The translations under genes were made by a program, and so were the position numbers. Below are positions 11,701 through 20,900 of a stretch of 64,000 nt of DNA, piece after piece. Each line of letters begins with the position of its first letter. The first letter of the stretch is position 1. The DNA lies in NCBI GenBank assembly GCA_946902875.1, contig OX336338.1:6501971-6565970 (forward strand), read 5' to 3'. The notes beneath the pieces are model-generated. The model was not told the DNA's origin. It saw only the letters and a list, made by a program, of their open reading frames with translations, and did not search any database. This stretch comes from Nematopogon swammerdamellus (lineage: Eukaryota; Arthropoda; Insecta; Lepidoptera; Adelidae).

Positions 11701-13667
11701 TAGCCAACGGTGTCAGTTTCCATAAAAAAATTGTTCTAACTGTTTCCACGGTTTTAATCCGACTAACGTTTTCTGTCCATTATGCGCGCAGGGCTTTTGC
11801 TGAAAGCATCCAGAGGCCATTCGGGGTGCGCTACAACCCCTACACGCAGAGCGTGGAGGTACTGAGCAACGCTCAGAAGATCACCGCTCTAGTCCGCGAG
11901 CTGAGGGGTGACATCTGTATCGTATCTTCTGCCATCAAGAAAATATCTGCGCAGGACTCAACACTCGACGTAGAAACAATCGCCAACATGCTCCATACGG
12001 GACTACAGGTGATTCAGTCAGTCAGTCAGTCAGCGTGTAAGCGTCCACTGCTGGACATACGCCTCAATCAATTTTCTTACAGTCCTCCCGGCCTTCAGCG
12101 ATACGGAACCACTGCTTTCCGCCGATGTACTTGATGTCGTCGTCCCACCTGGCCGGTGGTCTTCCCACACTCCGTTTTCCTGTCCACGGCCGCCAGTGTA
12201 GGACACGGTTACTCCAACGGTCGTCGTCTCTTCGGCTGACGTGCCCAGCCCATTGCCACTTGAGCTTAGCCACCCGGTATCCAATATCGACTACTTTCGT
12301 GCGTCGGCGGATTGCCTCGTTACGCACCATATCACGTAGCGTTATTCCCAGCATGGCTCGCTCCATTGCTCGCTGGGCAACTTTCAACCTTTGGACAACA
12401 CCGACCGTCAGCGTCCACGTTTCACACCCGTACGTCATAACCGGGAGGACACACTGGTCATATATACGGGTTTTTAAATTTTGCGGAAGATCAGACCTCA
12501 GCACATCAAAACTAGCGAAAAAAAAACCGGAACCTGGTTTCTAGGACTGGTTTTTGCTGGATCTTCTGCTGGTAAATTTGTAGTGTAGTCCAGTAAATGG
12601 GTTTCTAAGGTTTTCGATGGATCCTCGTAAAACCCATAGGAATCAATTTAAATTACTTATTATTTTGAGGAGTCAAACACTGTATGATTTTTTTCAGTAG
12701 TGCCATCGGCGATTTTCGGAATCACCGCGCACGCTCAATTTGCACTAACTCTTTCAATCAAACGTATTTGGCCCGTTTACATAGCAGGGATGTCGTTTCC
12801 ATGATAATTTCAATAGAGAACATTTTTAAAACATTTTTGAAGGACCAATAAAGCAATATTTCAGAGATATTTATTCTACGCTTACAATGTTATTATAATG
12901 AATAGTAGGCGCGTGGACAAATCTGTCAGGTATATAGGTACATCCAAAGAGATTTAAAGTAACTATGTTATAGAGCGGGCATTGGGAACATTTTCGTCAG
13001 CCTCGGTAGCTCAGTCGTGCGGTCGGTCGACTCTTGTTAAGCACACCTGAACGCGGTCAGTACTTCGATGGGTGACCGCTCGACCATTGGAGGCTGACCG
13101 TGGTTCGGATTACACGTAAAACTTTAGGTCCCTTCCCTTCTTACCTTACTACATTACTGGTACCAACCCGGCCGGGTTAAACCCTACCAGGTTTATCCCG
13201 GCCGGGTTGGTACCACCGCAATGAATGAAACGTCGGTGAAAACGGCTATGTAAATAGTTCGTGTTTTCGGTTCAGTTCAGTGTGGCCTCCATGTAATGAA
13301 GGGAAGCACTGACATGGCACCTAGTTCACCCAGTGTTATGGGCTATGGCCAAACGTGACAGTTCCCATAAAACAAAAAAAAAACAAAAACTTTGACCTCG
13401 AACGTCAATAACGCCATCTATTACCTCACATACGGGCGCGGGCGTGTCAAACTCATGTCACTAGTAGGTACCTATGATTAATATAACATGGCAGACAATG
13501 GTTAGTTTTCCAGACGCTAGCCAGACGCTTGTGCCCAAGAAAGTGTAACAATTTAGAATATTTTCCCGCAGGTAAACGACAAGAGCCCCCAAAGCACCTC
13601 TGGCGGAAGTTCCCCCAACTGCGGCTCAGATCGAGGCGGCTCACCTAGACTTGACCTATCCAAATAA
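5728..13667 (+). CDS. Trh: Tryptophan 5-hydroxylase (TRH), 10 coding exons
   Basis: The enzyme hydroxylates L-tryptophan to 5-hydroxytryptophan with tetrahydrobiopterin, O2 and Fe(II). This is the committed step of neuronal serotonin synthesis, in the cytosol. Coding exons are 5728-6015, 7616-7769, 8124-8289, 9007-9057, 9201-9318, 9432-9595, 9832-9958, 10219-10451, 11792-12008 and 13572-13667. All junctions are GT-AG with matching phases, and the total is 1614 nt (537 aa), normal for the family. An N-terminal ACT regulatory domain starts near residue 54 ([14 protein letters not shown]). The catalytic domain carries [10 protein letters not shown], giving iron ligands His318 and His323, and Glu363 in [11 protein letters not shown]; the 45-residue His-to-Glu spacing equals that of human TPH1. 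LYFF rather than a PAH-type LYWF, with [18 protein letters not shown], favours TRH over phenylalanine or tyrosine hydroxylase. The Ser/Gly-rich C-terminus is encoded by the last exon. Introns 1, 8 and 9 hold repeats. Confidence 0.95.
6031..6425. repeat. Approx. 395-bp dispersed repeat, copy 1 (TRH intron 1)
   Basis: The block begins CTAGTTTTTGCCCACAGCTT and continues through TTATTTCGGCGCGCGGAACA, GTGTCACGTATAG, CAATTTAGTTTTAGTATCAT and ACCATCCCTTA to TATTATTAGTATTGATTGAT. The same order of landmarks recurs at 26961-27375 in IDGF intron 1. The reverse complement of its first bases, GGGCAAAAACTAG, resembles the 3' CTAG end of helitron-like elements, so I infer a helitron-type non-autonomous repeat lying on the minus strand. 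Confidence 0.8.
7290..7335 (-). repeat. Fragment of the GGGTTCCGT-ended element
   Basis: On the minus strand it reads AAGTGCGACTTGGACTCGCG then GCACCGAGGGTTCC. This matches the left end of the element at 50207-52842, and a third fragment lies at about 55975-56010. It is in TRH intron 1. Confidence 0.7.
8423..8500 (+). mobile_element. tRNA-like SINE head (TRH intron 3)
   Basis: GTGGCCGAGTGG resembles a class II tRNA A-box and GAGGTTCGAATCA a B-box, spaced as in a tRNA. The acceptor stem does not pair well, so this is a tRNA-derived SINE head rather than a functional tRNA. A minus-strand fragment of another repeat follows at about 8586-8735. Confidence 0.55.
8586..8735 (-). mobile_element. 'GGTATGGGTGGCTGAGTC' repeat family, copy 1
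   Basis: Landmarks on the minus strand are GGGTGTCTGAGTCAGAAGGG, CCAAAGCACATGCTCCGA, then AAGGTAGGTGCCATACCGGA and GACTTCCC. Other copies are at 10977-11290, 23188-23340, 39303-39480 and 53838-54060. I cannot assign the family to a known class; it often sits next to LINE 3' ends. Confidence 0.75.
10977..11290 (-). mobile_element. 'GGTATGGGTGGCTGAGTC' repeat family, copy 2
   Basis: This fuller minus-strand copy lies in TRH intron 8. From its 5' end it carries GGCTGAGTCAGAGGGGCCAA, AGCACATGCTCCGAC, AGGTAGGTGCCATACCGGAG, AGGAGAACACAGCCGAGG and a terminal GGTATCAACCCAGTCG segment. It is followed on the + strand by an RTE-like head fragment (11312-11376) and a SINE. Confidence 0.8.
11312..11376 (+). 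mobile_element. RTE-like 5' head fragment
   Basis: It reads GTACCGTGTGGGGTCGGTAC, then AAGAATAGCCCCACTGCATC, then TCTCCCCG. The same head starts the elements at 47375, 47621 and 49822. It is cut off at TGTCGT and abuts the tRNA-like head of the next SINE (11377). Confidence 0.75.
11377..11730 (+). mobile_element. Composite SINE with tRNA and 5S rRNA-like head, copy 1
   Basis: Order: CCTCGGTAGCTCAGTGGTGC (tRNA A-box) at 11377; a 5S-like part around 11409-11459 with TTGGTCAGTACTTGGATGGG and TGACCGC; GCGGTTCGGATTCC (tRNA B-box) at 11477-11490; a body with ACTAGGTGGTAGG, GAAACGTCGGTCGAAACGGC and TTTTCCGTCCAGTTCAGTGT; and a CCATAAAAAAA tail. Full-head copies also occur at 13001, 38958, 46494 and (minus) 43373. 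This insertion ends 61 nt before TRH exon 9, so the branch point and polypyrimidine tract of that exon must lie within this short gap or in the SINE itself. Confidence 0.85.
12012..12504 (-). mobile_element. RTE-clade LINE ORF2 C-terminal fragment (TRH intron 9)
   Basis: The minus-strand frame 12064-12504 (146 codons) reads [15 protein letters not shown], then [16 protein letters not shown], then [20 protein letters not shown] and [16 protein letters not shown]. This is the signature C-terminal end of RTE-type reverse transcriptase proteins. Past the 3' end the frame breaks near [17 protein letters not shown], and the copy finishes in the QCWTLTR-like frame and a CTGACTGACTGAC repeat (12012-12035). 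It is a 5'-truncated dead copy. Confidence 0.9.
13001..13390 (+). mobile_element. Composite tRNA/5S-head SINE, copy 2 (TRH intron 9)
   Basis: It starts CCTCGGTAGCTCAGTCGTGC, has 5S-like GCGGTCAGTACTTCGATGGG, then GTGGTTCGGATTACACG and the common body, ending in an A-rich tail. Around 13147-13210 the segment GGTACCAACCCGGCCGGGTT is followed by its own inverted copy, a local palindromic duplication not seen in the other copies. The tail lies about 180 bp upstream of the final TRH exon. Confidence 0.85.
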
Positions 13668-13679
13668 ATGTATAATAAA
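13663..13679 (+). terminator. Probable TRH polyadenylation signals
   Basis: AATAAA occurs at 13663-13668, overlapping the TAA stop, and again at 13674-13679. Neither the cleavage site nor the 3' UTR length can be fixed from sequence. Confidence 0.4.
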
Positions 13680-14006
13680 TTTTACAAATTCCGAACCGCA
13701 CGAGAAAGCACTACAAAGGAATACGCGGACAACAACTTATCCAACAGGTGAAATTATAATAATTGTATGTTTTCTCGAATAAAAAAAACACAAAAAAGTT
13801 AATTACAATTAAGTAGGTACCTTTAAGTTTAACTCTGCCACACTTGTGGAATCAAATATTACGCGCGTCGTGCGTGTTACGAGTCATCTAATAAAAATGG
13901 TGTGAATTTAGCATCCTGTAAATTGTGTGCAATACGTTAAAAAAGTTAAGATGTACTATCTATTCTTTTGAATTCCTTGCCTACAAGGTAATGGAAATTT
14001 TAATAT

Positions 14007-14272
14007 ATACAGGGCTGTTTTTAATTAACTGCGTTCCTTTTAGGGGGTTGTTCTGTATCTTAAACTGAGCAACTTTTGTTATACAACTTTTGAAATTTCC
14101 AAAAAAAAAAATCACTTTTCCCATACATTCGGAGGTTAGGTCTGCCCTTAAATGTATGGAGAAAGATATTATTTTTTTCAATTTCCAAAAGATTTAGAAC
14201 AAAAGTTACTCAGTTTAGGATACAGAACAACCCCCTGAAAGGAACGCAGTTAATTCAAATACACCCTGTATA
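14007..14272. mobile_element. Foldback MITE, TACAGGG termini
   Basis: Arms of about 85 bp pair almost completely. The left starts TATACAGGGCTG and continues AATTAACTGCGTTCCTTTTA; the right ends GGAACGCAGTTAATTC then ACACCCTGTATA. The flanking TA and CAGGG/CCCTG ends suggest a Tc1/mariner-type non-autonomous element. Similar arms occur at 54641-54847, with GGGGGTT and ACAAAAGTTGTTC motifs. Confidence 0.85.
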
Positions 14273-14689
14273 TTTAACACTTGAAAATAATCAAAAGTTA
14301 CATGTTTCAAATAATATAATTATCTGATAATTGTTACAGTGAAATTAAATTGTTCTAAAACTTTTAGATTATATATATATATATTCATAAATACAAATAC
14401 TTACTTATTACTCGTACTTTACGATATAATTAATATTTATCCAGAAGTGGTTTAAATGAAAAAGAGATTAATATTTATGAAGCAACTTATATATAATTAT
14501 GTTATAATTTCATAAATATACGATGGAAATTATTATGGTTAAATCGTTATTGCTGTTTTACCCGACTGCGAACGCAAAGGAGGCAAAGTGTTTCATTTTG
14601 ATGTAGGTGTGGGAGTTAAGACATCTGTCACAAAAAAAAAAATTACAAAATTGCCTCCTGATTTTTTTGAGTCATTAAATGAAAACTCG

Positions 14690-14870
14690 AGCAAGTCATT
14701 ATGTTTTCACCAGGATAACTCACCGACACACAAGTTCGCCGTTGCAATGGCTATTGGCTACCATTCATGGTGCTGGCTTTGAAATACTTGAACATCCTCT
14801 ATATTCACAAGACCTCACCCCTAGCATGCAGTCGTCACCGCGGTGCAGACATTTTCAGTTTTTTTAATGC
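14690..14870 (+). pseudogene. Mariner transposase remnant (D,D34D end)
   Basis: Frames read FHQDNSPTHKFAVAMA, then a shift to IHGAGFEILEHPLYSQDLTP. These correspond to the HxDNAPxH and the HPPYSPDLAPxD motifs around the second and third catalytic Asp of mariner transposases. Frameshifts and stops make it inactive. Only this short 3' part of the gene remains. Confidence 0.7.
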
Positions 14871-15149
14871 TGAATGGAAAGATGAAAAGTTTTTTAGGAA
14901 GGGAATTTTAAGGTTAGAAAAACTATGTAATATTTTATGTATTACCCATGTAGTATTATAAATGTGTTAACCTAAGGTGAAATTAAATATAATTTTATGA
15001 AAGTTTTCTGGAATATACTTTTATCTGAACGCCGCAGTATGTATGATTGAGTGAGTGGTATTGTTTCTTTACTGCCTTTCCTTTATTCCTAATTACGTAT
15101 TATAATGTACGTTCAGGTAAACAATAAACCTTCTCGAAGAAAGTAAGTA

Positions 15150-15500
15150 AATAAGGGCTTGGCCGAAGGCCGAGCTTCGGTTGCTTAAACGATTTTAAGG
15201 GTATTTAAGGGCGAGGTTCGAGGGCGGAAGAAGGTTTGCAGTTTACCTGAACGCAGCTCGGCCTTCGGCTTCGCCCTTAGTTATTTACATTCATCGAGAA
15301 AGAATATTGTTTACCTCAACGCAACTCGACCTTCGGCTTTGCCTTTAGTTACTAACTTTCTTCGATATGGTTAATTATTTATCCGAACCTAGCCTTAGGA
15401 CTCGCCCTAGTTACTTATTTTATTCGAGAATGTTTATCGTCCTCCAGAATACAGTAGTTCATATGAACCCAGTTCGGCCTTCGGGCTCGCCCATAGTTAC
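15150..15500 (+). repeat. 68-bp CTCGGCCTTCGGC minisatellite array
   Basis: About four to five degenerate units of the form CTCGGCCTTCGGCTTCGCCC, TTAGTTATTTAC, CATCGAGAAAGAATATTG and TTTACCTGAACGCAG. A single unit in the opposite orientation (GGCCGAAGGCCGAGCTTCGG) starts the block near 15160. Confidence 0.8.
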
Positions 15501-15641
15501 TTTCTTTCTTTTTTTGAAATAAGAATTTCAACAAAAACAACACGATTACTAAATCAGAATGCTTTAATAATTATAAATTTACATTCAAAGCTTTTTGCTT
15601 ATTATCAATGCTTATTATGTTTATATGTAATTAGTATGGTA

Positions 15642-15647
15642 TTTATT
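15642..15647 (-). terminator. Probable IDGF polyadenylation signal
   Basis: AATAAA on the minus strand lies about 77 nt beyond the IDGF stop codon (15724-15726). Its position is normal for a short 3' UTR. Confidence 0.5.
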
Positions 15648-15723
15648 TGTAGACATTATAACAATATGCAAGCAGTAATAAATATGCAAACAATACATTC
15701 TTATACAAGTACTCATTCTGAGA

Positions 15724-17931
15724 TTACAGCCTGTACTTGGCAGCCCTGAGGATGGGGTATTTGTCCCCGGTGCAGAGTCCTCGGAAATCGTCGAGAGACA
15801 GGTCAACAATGGAAATGCCTCCGAGCCCCTTCGACCTGTAATGTCATAGAAAAAATTATTAATTCCTGAACAAGTCACTATACTAATAAAGATATTAAAT
15901 CAAACCTGGATGAATGTTAAATAGTAATTGGTTGTATTACAGAACAACGCACTAGGCTAGTTATAAATTAGGTGATTTTTTTTTCTATATAGTTAATTGA
16001 CTGTCAAATGTACACACTTTTGCCTATGGTATGCCTATAAAATGGTGGGTAAATATTGGTGCAATGTACCATGAAATGCAAGAATTTACCATACAACTTG
16101 CAGCAAAGTAACACACATTGTAACATATTTTTCTGTGTGCAAAATTCAGTATGTACGTGGCAATAAAATGTTTATTGCGTGTTATAATTTAATTATAACA
16201 CGTTGCATGACGTTGCTCTCGTGTTTTTTAATACGCTTCATAACATATTCGTATTTGCCGGTTCTGCACTACTTTGAAATTTGGCGTTAAATCAAAATGG
16301 CGATAGAAGCAAGTTATACATAGGGTGTCAGGATAGGGTTTCGTAACTCCAGGGTTTGAAAGGGATCCAAATTTGAAGACAAAAAGCTCTGAAACTTTTT
16401 CCCAGATTCGGTCATTTTATAGTAGTTTTTCGTGAAAATCTTTTCACCAAGATTCGGTGGACGGTTAATTGTTAATTGTGACAATTGCGACTGCGAGCGC
16501 ATTGCACCTAGTAGAATTGAACTGTTATGTCGGTAAATTCCAAACATTGAAAGTCCAATGACATAAAAAAATGGGAATGGACTAGGTCATTGCACACCTT
16601 AGACCTAGACAGTATTGTTGCCAAATTGGCCCATACTCATTGTCCATCGAGTTTTTATTACAATTTCCAATTATTGTATGAAAAAAAAATACGAAATTTC
16701 GATTTGAGTGATAAGGATTTTGTTCTTCTCGTAATGAGTAGGTACTTTCCATAGTTATTCATTTTCCAGTTAGTTATTTTCCATATTATTTTATTTCACA
16801 TTCCCACACTCAAGTCTTTTGCTACTACCTACTTCACAGAACAACGATCGGGCCACACCGCCCGCGAAGGAGGGCGACAAGACCGGACTTTTTTGCTCTG
16901 TGACCTAATTATATCTCACAACATACGACTCTCAAACAGCCAAAGGTTGACTGGGAGAACTCCCTGTAAGGGATAAGTCCGCCTTTGCCCCCCATGTAAA
17001 TTACTTATCGTTTGTTACTGTAAAATATTTTGGAGCAATAAAGTATTTCTATCTATCTATCTATTATATTCCTGAAGTTTCTCAAACCTCTCCACCGAGT
17101 CATGCAGCAGGTGGGTCTTCGTGACTTACTTGCTGCTTGATCGATTGAATCTTGTTCGAATACTTTGCGAAACGTGGTGGTTGGTGTTGTGCTGTAATTG
17201 ACCAGAGCTCTTGCAGCACAACACCGATTACTCTGCTTACCCCGATTGTCGGGATTTAGCGTGTGTGATATGTATGTATGTATGTATTTCTCAAACCTAT
17301 CCTGAAACACCCTGTATACCTCTAGGTTGGCCAGCAGTTGCAAATGTCAGGCAGGAGTCATCAGGAAAGTTATCCCTAAAAAAACATCGACTGCGTAATG
17401 TGACGACTATGAAGAGTGTCGTGACGTTACATAGTAGATGCTCGAAAAGCAATGTATGTGTATGAAACGCAGATCTCCCTATACTGATCTGAAGTATGAA
17501 GTAAGTATAAAGACTTACTTGGCATAGGTCGCCTTCTGACCCGCAGTGTCGGGATCTTCGTAGCTCACCCAAAGGCCGCCTTCTCCACTGTCATCAGGGA
17601 GACGGAAGGCGTACGTTCCTGAAAAGATAATATTTTCTAAATTTGTCATTACTTTAAAACCTTTAATGTATAGTCTGGGGTCCTTCAAACATAATGTGAA
17701 GGTGCACCTAGCCGGCCGACATGGTATTTGCAGCCCACCTAAATATCCGAATGCCCGTGGGCGCCGTCGGACTACACTTCTGCGTTAGTCTAGCGCGCGC
17801 ATATGTCATGCTTCCCATAAAAAAAACACGCTGAATACCATTGAATGGAGATAAGCATAAACTAAATGAAATTACCAAAAACACCATAAAATAGCTTTCC
17901 ACGTATCCAGAAATCTGATCGTATCTCAAAT

Positions 17932-17962
<31 letters not shown>

Positions 17963-20900
17963 AGGGGGAGAGAGGGATAAATTTGAATTTGTCCCGTGAT
18001 AAATGTTACGAGTGGTTAACAATAGCCACCTTTGAATAAGTGCCTGAATTAGCTAACAGCTGCGTGATCGAAGATAATTTAAGAGAAAATATGCATGGAA
18101 ATCACACCTGCGAAACTACTGTCTACAAAGATTTTACAAATATAAGAATAGTTTAGGCGTCCAAAGAACGAAAGTGAAGTATAATAGAACGAACACTGTA
18201 GTATAATAGAAATGGCCAGAAAATGTATGCGTTGAAGCACCATAAACCGTTGTCACCTACATACGCTTGTCTTCCAAAGCAGATGAAATAGAAAATGTAT
18301 GGATTTTTAGCTACTCAAAATCATTCACATAAAGCAATTTAACATCTGTGATGATTTTTCATGAAATTTCATACAGACCCATAGTACTTGAAACGTCTGG
18401 ATCTCTTGTCAACTGCGTCTCTGAAAAAATACCTAGCTATATGACGAAGGTTTGACCACATCATGGCTTGTGAAAATTGATAATATCAAAAATATTTACC
18501 GAAGCGCTTGCTAGGATCGGTGACCTTCCTGAGATGAGGGCGAAGACCCTTCTGGTTGTTGGGGTTGATCAGCTTGCCGCAGATTTCGGGGTAGCTCATG
18601 AGGCCTTCCGTTTTGGTGTAAGGACCTGCAAAGAACAAAACACATCTGATATATTTTATTTATTATGAAACACGACATGTGGCGACCCGCCACCCGTGAG
18701 CTATTCAACCCGCGACTGTACTTGGAGGAGTTGGAGGGAAATACATGAATTTTTGATATAAAAATGCACTTTTCATGCTGTATAGCGTCCCAAAATTTTA
18801 TTCATAATTATTTTAAATATTAGTTTTCGTGTCTTAATGTAAGTTTTATTTTTATTAAATGTAGGTAATTTTCACTGTATTTTAATTAAGTTTTGCTGAT
18901 AATGATATATATACTTATGTAAGTTACACACCTGCCTCTCCTGCTCCATCGGTGTGAATCGGAGGAACACCAGCAATTTCACTTTCCGAGTCGAGTTTCC
19001 ACGTACGGCCGTAAGTCGGGACGGCAAGAACAATCTTGGATCCAGGGGCACCATGCTGCAGCCTGTTGACGTACACAATAGTGTAAGTTCAAACATTACA
19101 TCCTCATGTCCCATAAGGTATCTAACGAAGGCTGTATGCGGGGGTTGCGAATGCCATGCCGGCCTAACAGGTGCCCATTCATGGCACATAGTTTACCCAG
19201 GGTGTTATGGGCCGACATCATGGGTTTAGTAATTGATGTAGCCAACCATGTTGGTTCCATAAAAAAAACTCAGAAGGTGTAATGATCTCACCAGTATCCG
19301 ACTATACTGTCAGCGTTCAAGAGAGGGTTGCGGTTCTGGGGCGCGTAGAGAGGAGCGGTGTAGTCGCCCTCCTTGGGGTTCCTCTCCGGAGTCTCAATGT
19401 CGTACGCACCCAGGTTGATGATGTCCAGGTTGTTGATGATGGCCGGAACGTCGAAGTAAACTGTAAGTAAGTAGGGAGATTGTTTTGCGTACTTTAGATT
19501 TACTACAATTAAATATGTTTATCAAAATGGGTTTCAAAATTATCGCTGAAAACGAGTATTATGATAATTATCATTGTCTTGAAGTTGTCTTGACACAGTG
19601 TCACTCTTAAAATTTTAGTAGGCCCTATTATGATTTTCATGAGATGATGAGTTTTCTTGAGATGATGACTTTTCAAGAGAATTCATACAACAATAATATT
19701 AGCACATCACAGATTTGATCTGTGGTGAAATCCTTATGTAAATTGGTTTAGTAGTTTTCTCCTAAATCACATGAGGGCTAACCATATTGGTTGACTTTTT
19801 TCTGACTGCTTTCACTTCCGACCCCACCGCTCAGCTCATATGAATAATGGCCTGATGCTATACAGAGTGATGTAACGGCCAGTACATTAATTTCGCCAGC
19901 GCAGTCCTCATGTTTTTCCGAGACAAAAAAGTTAATAAATTTTTCATCTAAAGTGTCTAGTTTTCGATATATAAATTATAAACGCCGCGCTGCCGCCGCG
20001 CATCTCCTCGCTCCGCACACTTGTCCTTGCTCGCTCACTCACTGCGTGCTTTTCATTCCCACGTTCGTACCTTCGATCCTTTTTACACTAAATTAATCAA
20101 TTAGTTTGTATGAATACTGTAACTTTTTATTTAAAGGGAATTCGGAAAAAAGTTGTTTGACTTTTTTGTTACTATTGATCACAATAATAATTTCCTAAAT
20201 TAAATGTAGTGGCCGTTACAACACCCTGTATAGCTCATGAGGCGGAGATGTCGCATTGCATAGGAAAAACGGCAAGCAACTATTTTGAGCGTTTACACAC
20301 GGACAGTGAGTCTTATAATACATTTTATAGATTGGTTTTGTATGATTGCTTAAAAGAACTTATATTTACTAGAAGAATTGACGTTGGGCAGCACAGTGGT
20401 GGTGAGGATCATGGGCTTGAGGTTGATGGCTTGCTTGAACTCCCTCACGAGGGCGGTGAATCCCTCGCGATGTTCCGATTCCTTCTCGTCCACGGGAGTG
20501 GTGGCGAACGTCTTCTTGATGCCGTGCCAGATGGAACCTTCAATGATAATTTTAAAATTAAAACAGCAGAGATTGAACTATAAGAAGATGTTGAATGAAG
20601 GTAGGTAAATACTGAGCTATATCTTATAGAGAAGTCGCTACTAGTAAGATCCAATGAATTTTTATAACTTCACTGAATTGTAATTCATTCAATGCGGTGG
20701 TATCAACAGGTATGTTGTTGACGTTCAGTTGTTACTGACGGGCAAACGTGAACGACCCGCAGTTTAGCCCTACTACCACCTAGCAGAACGTGAGTAGTTA
20801 GAACGCGATATCAGCCGGCGCATCAAAGTAGTCGATATTGGACGATAAGATCCAGTGGCAGTGGGCTGGGCACGTCAGCCGAAGAGACGATATGACCGTT

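Larger units (their letters stand above)
13668..15723. other. Convergent intergenic region between TRH and IDGF
   Basis: There is no gene. It holds a palindromic MITE (14007-14272), a mariner transposase remnant (14690-14870), 68-bp minisatellite units (15150-15500) and the IDGF 3' UTR at its right end. Confidence 0.7.

Noticed and set aside
11679..12134. Unspliced 151-codon + strand frame around TRH exon 9
   Set aside because: Only 11792-12008 is exon; the ends read through the intron and SINE sequence.
17268..17292. Short tandem repeats (TGTA, TATC, CTGA, ACAACA) as possible CRISPR-like arrays
   Set aside because: Units are 3-4 bp with no spacers; they are SINE and LINE tails in a eukaryotic genome.
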